A stretch of DNA of 64,000 bases from Nitrososphaerota archaeon (GTDB lineage Archaea > Thermoproteota > Nitrososphaeria > Nitrososphaerales > UBA183), in contig DAHXUN010000005.1 of assembly GCA_027386095.1 (NCBI GenBank), positions 1 through 64,000 of the forward strand, given 5' to 3'. The position numbers and the translations under genes are program-made. Of this stretch, positions 61,828 through 64,000 are shown one piece after another. Numbering within the stretch: position 1 is the stretch's first letter; each line of letters opens with the position of its first letter. A model generated the notes under the pieces. That model saw nothing but the letters and a program-made list of their open reading frames with translations. It was not told where the DNA came from and made no database searches.

Positions 61828-61956
61828 ATGGGCGAGGAGTTCGTCGAGATGCCTGGGAAGGAGCTTGAGCGCTGGATCGAGGAGGTCGCAGACATGGGGC
61901 GGCAGCCCAGGTCGAGAAGCGCTCTGGACGGTCGCCTTCGAAGAGAGTCTGATTAG
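61828..61956 (+). CDS. Possible small protein or gene remnant
   Basis: 42 codons from an ATG: EEFVEMPGKELERWIEEVAD then an Arg-rich end. The same frame is open upstream and reads ARKVYHLPETFVAAKRPCGAC, with a CxxC, but has no canonical start before 61828. A TATA-like GATTTAACG at 61726-61734 points this way. It looks like a coding stretch that has lost its 5' end. Low certainty. Confidence 0.3.
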   Translation: MGEEFVEMPGKELERWIEEVADMGRQPRSRSALDGRLRRESD

Positions 61957-62120
61957 CCCCGGCTTTGGCCAACAATCGGAGGTCGGGGTGTCGAGTCCGC
62001 TTCGTGGACGTCGGTCTGGCTAAACATACGAGGGAGAATCTGTCGGATAAACTTGACTGATGTTTACACCTGGGCGGGCAGGCTGAGTCGCGCTCTAGTC
62101 CGGCTGCAGAAGCACCGGAA

Positions 62121-62187
62121 CGGGTTCGGGCCCGACGGGTTCCGAACCCGGGGGGGTTCGATACCGGAGCTCTTCTGATGCTCCGGT
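62121..62187 (+). repeat. Two tandem hairpins in the mobile element
   Basis: The first stem is CGGGTTCGG (62121-62129) with CCGAACCCG (62142-62150) and a 12-nt loop. The second is ACCGGAGC (62163-62170) with GCTCCGGT (62180-62187) and a 9-nt loop. Perfect 9-bp and 8-bp stems only 12 nt apart in a non-coding stretch suggest a structured RNA, terminator or protein-binding site. Upstream sequence (62090-62118) vaguely resembles tRNA arms but does not fold as a cloverleaf. Confidence 0.55.
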
Positions 62188-62276
62188 CTCCAATGTAGTA
62201 TCCTTATCGATGGTGGAAGGATAAAAACATCACGGACGGGCTTTGATCCTTCTCTGCCTGCGTCAGTCCTGTAGTG

Positions 62277-62683
62277 GCACGTTTAGCGCCGTTTTTGGTA
62301 CTAGATTGGTCGGTGGTACTCGATTGGGAATTTACCGCACATGCCACCTCGACTGGGGGTTCGAACATTAGAGGCCAAGGGTTCGAGCCGGAAGGAACCC
62401 GACCACTTCTTCCCCCAATAAATCCGGCCCAGACCCTTGGCCTCCCTGACAAGGGTACGAATCGGGCTAGATACGAATCCTTGGCACGCGAAATTAGTCG
62501 GGTCGGCAACTCTGATGTATTCCGTGCCGTTGGTATTTGTTCACCACTGAGAGAAGGGTGACGGATCTCTTTCTGCTGCCTCGTGCTTGATTTGCACATT
62601 TAGTGCGGTTTCTGGTACTAGATGGTGACCGGTACTTGAAGGGAAATTTCCCGCATATGCTCTCGCTGGAGGAACCGAATGGA
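62277..62683 (+). repeat. Two diverged direct repeats of ~90 nt
   Basis: Copy A at about 62277-62366 (GCACGTTTAGCGCCGTTTTT, GGTACTAGAT, TTTACCGCACATGC) and copy B at about 62594-62683 (GCACATTTAGTGCGGTTTC, GGTACTAGAT, TTTCCCGCATATGC) align with small gaps. They start 317 nt apart. Neither encodes a plausible protein. They may be iterons, remains of a duplicated regulatory unit, or parts of a family of element-specific RNAs. Confidence 0.55.
62371..62444 (+). repeat. Long inverted repeat between the diverged repeats
   Basis: GAGGCCAAGGGT (62371-62382) is matched perfectly by ACCCTTGGCCTC (62433-62444). Inside it, GGGTTC (62380-62385) can pair with GAACCC (62395-62400). The 74-nt unit could fold into a stem with an internal hairpin or serve as a binding palindrome. 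No tRNA or known RNA was recognised. Confidence 0.5.
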
Positions 62684-62852
62684 CCCGATGGGAACCGGTG
62701 CATTTACGCAGCAAAAAATGGTATCGAGATAAACGGGTTCCTGCCACAATGGTTGCGAATCGGGCATCCCTCCCCGCTTTCCCATCAATAGTGGGGCGTC
62801 AAGGTTCAGGCACTCTGCACTCTTATTAGACGGATTTCGGCGTCGGGAATCG

Positions 62853-63299
62853 TTGGCGACGCCAGATGAGTACAAGGGGTTGCCCCTACGAGAGCGAAGG
62901 GTTCTCTCGGTGGTTGTTCTCATCGTGGCCTTGATTCTCGCCCTCGACCTCCTAGTTACCAGGGTCTACCTTTGGTACATCCTCGGGGAAATCATCTCGA
63001 TGATTGCCTATGGATTGGTTCTCCCTCGCGACAAACAGTTGAGCCCCAAGCTGGCGCTTCATCACTTCCCTGAAGTCTTCATGCTCTTCTTCGCTGGGTA
63101 CATCGTTTCAGTCGGGGCAATCCTCTTCAGTCTCGTAGTTCTGCTAGTCGCGCCTCTGGCATACCCAGGCTTCATCGGAATCCTATGGGTGACGGCGAAA
63201 GCGTACAAGCCCCAGCCCCTCTGGCAGACTACCAAGGACACTCTGCCATTCTGGGTGATACTGATTGCAGGAACCGTGGTTGGATGGATTCTCCGCTGA
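62853..63299 (+). CDS. Element-encoded membrane protein
   Basis: 148 residues with about four membrane helices: VLSVVVLIVALILALDLL, LGEIISMIAYGLVL, VFMLFFAGYIVSVGAILFSLVVLLVAPLA and WVILIAGTVVGWIL. No family recognised. TTG start at 62853, ~28 nt after TATA-like CTTATTAG (62819-62827). GC is lower than in the chromosomal genes, as expected for element cargo. Confidence 0.55.
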   Translation: MATPDEYKGLPLRERRVLSVVVLIVALILALDLLVTRVYLWYILGEIISMIAYGLVLPRDKQLSPKLALHHFPEVFMLFFAGYIVSVGAILFSLVVLLVAPLAYPGFIGILWVTAKAYKPQPLWQTTKDTLPFWVILIAGTVVGWILR

Positions 63300-63370
63300 A
63301 GTAGTTTCGGACTGCACGAACGCAGAGGGACCGGGAGCTTAAAACAGGTCTGAGGAGCGTTTCGTCTTCC

Positions 63371-63676
63371 GTGACTAATCTTGGTCCGGTCTCATTATTC
63401 CCTTGTGGAATACTAATAAGCTGGAAGAACTTGCGACCGAATGTGACGAGTGTCGAACCGTTACTTACGGCAGGGCTAGTTGAGGAACGTAAGTGCGACT
63501 TTTGCAAGAAGACCCGAGTGTGTACATCTACCAGATGGGACAGTTCGCTATACATGTGGCTTTGCGCCTCCTGTAGGAGAGAATTGCAATTCGCCGTTGA
63601 AAGGATGGTGATCCCAATCAAGTCAAGGAAAGCTACCAGACCCGCATCTAAATGGCGCGGCGTTCGCCAAGTCTAA
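63371..63676 (+). CDS. Element-encoded small zinc-finger-like protein
   Basis: 101 residues. A CDFC ... CASC pair (about residues 42-68) could bind zinc. The tail is basic (IKSRKATRPASKWRG). The GTG at 63371 lies ~28 nt after TATA-like CTTAAAAC (63339-63346). Possibly a DNA- or RNA-binding protein of the element; no family recognised. Confidence 0.5.
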   Translation: MTNLGPVSLFPCGILISWKNLRPNVTSVEPLLTAGLVEERKCDFCKKTRVCTSTRWDSSLYMWLCASCRRELQFAVERMVIPIKSRKATRPASKWRGVRQV

Positions 63677-63696
63677 CGAAGGGCAGGGAAATCCGA

Positions 63697-64000
63697 ATGG
63701 GAATCTCGAGGAAGGTGCTCTGCATTTCCGCGACCCATGGAGTTCAGGAGTTTGACATCGAAACCAAATACGGCGAGAGTGTCAACGCAATAGTTGGAGA
63801 ATTCACCGTATTCACTTCAGGCTTGCAAGTTTGGGCACCCGTACAGTGTGATAACTGCCTTACCGTCAGATTGAGAGATCTGGGTGAAACGTATGCTGAT
63901 GAGGACCTGAGCGAAGAACATAGGGAGAGAGACATGGGTCCCGAAAGAAATCGCTGGTACGGAGGCGCTTACACATGCGAGGAGTGTTCAACTGACTACA
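63697..64000 (+). CDS. Unknown element protein, 3' end beyond window
   Basis: 101 codons visible, open to the edge. Begins MGISRKVLCISATHG and carries CDNC and CEEC pairs about 50 residues apart, so a zinc-binding fold is possible. An in-frame ATG at 63652 would overlap the previous gene by 25 bp. Low GC like its neighbour. No family recognised. Confidence 0.45.
   Translation, partial: MGISRKVLCISATHGVQEFDIETKYGESVNAIVGEFTVFTSGLQVWAPVQCDNCLTVRLRDLGETYADEDLSEEHRERDMGPERNRWYGGAYTCEECSTDY

Larger units (their letters stand above)
60504..64000 (+). mobile_element. Integrated mobile element, left end; right end beyond window
   Basis: It begins where the HerA-like gene is broken (60504-60520). 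A tyrosine recombinase gene with its own promoter lies directly inside, then mostly small unknown genes, a long non-coding stretch with hairpins and diverged repeats, and visibly lower GC after ~62,200. Integrase at the border pointing inward is the usual arrangement for integrated archaeal viruses and plasmids. The target is a protein gene rather than a tRNA gene. No attachment-site duplicate can be seen because only one end is in the window, and an assembly join is an alternative. Confidence 0.65.

Noticed and set aside
62080..62170. Possible tRNA with TTCGATACC-like T-arm
   Set aside because: No acceptor stem, D-arm and anticodon stem can be formed together, with or without an intron.
62000..62850. 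CRISPR array
   Set aside because: Repeats are only two, ~90 nt long and diverged, without regular spacers; no cas genes are nearby.

Overview
The window is GC-rich archaeal chromosome. The gene set includes Alba, ribosomal proteins eL38 and eL40, TFB, deoxyhypusine synthase, archaeal tRNA-guanine transglycosylase, a PAC2-family protein, a TRAM protein, and the ESCRT-like division proteins CdvB and CdvC. eL38 together with CdvB/CdvC points to the TACK group, most likely a Nitrososphaerota (Thaumarchaeota)-like lineage; I cannot name a species. Most transcription units have a TATA-like box about 25-30 nt upstream of the chosen start codon, so leaderless transcripts seem to be the rule. Many of these starts are TTG. 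I used the TATA boxes to trim over-extended reading frames.

Layout. 1-15 kb holds a cyclase/TolB/TPR signalling protein cut by the window edge, a dienelactone hydrolase, a DHH phosphoesterase, a methyltransferase, a class A beta-lactamase-fold protein, NnrD, an HTH-phosphoribosyltransferase regulator, metabolic hydrolases, TgtA, a PAC2 protein and a 1064-residue cell-surface S53 peptidase. 15-25 kb holds a transposase remnant, a beta-CASP RNase, a presenilin-like protease, eL38, a second S53 peptidase, TRAM, CBS and RNase H proteins, secreted proteins, and tRNA-Val(CAC). 25-37 kb holds a cation/proton antiporter, eL40, sucCD, alba, a KH protein, an aspS gene with an in-frame amber codon, and the cdvB-cdvC division operon. 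cdvC is split in its P-loop by a 361-residue intein; a second cdvB paralogue lies nearby. 37-54 kb holds ileS, GtrA, an RNA-processing-type MBL nuclease, a possible glycosidase, cysS, a zinc ribbon, an MFS transporter, a diiron protein, tRNA-Cys(GCA) with two introns, an ArsR regulator with a dyad operator and a decayed SRPBCC gene, a proton-pumping pyrophosphatase, deoxyhypusine synthase and TFB.

54-60.5 kb is a divergent type IV pilus/Tad-like locus. One operon encodes five small membrane-anchored proteins, one of only 32 residues. The facing operon encodes a secretion ATPase, two platform proteins, a type IV prepilin and a HerA/VirB4-like ATPase. That last gene is cut off in mid-domain at about position 60,505. 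From there to the window end the sequence looks like an integrated mobile element: a tyrosine recombinase at the border, a small antisense gene, a 1.1 kb mostly non-coding stretch with hairpins and diverged repeats, and small orphan genes of lower GC.

Functional themes are cell division (CdvB, CdvC and a paralogue), translation (three aminoacyl-tRNA synthetases, two tRNAs, TgtA, eIF5A modification), extracellular proteolysis suggestive of an acidic, peptide-using habitat (inference), pyrophosphate-driven proton pumping, and surface appendage assembly apparently interrupted by an integrative element.
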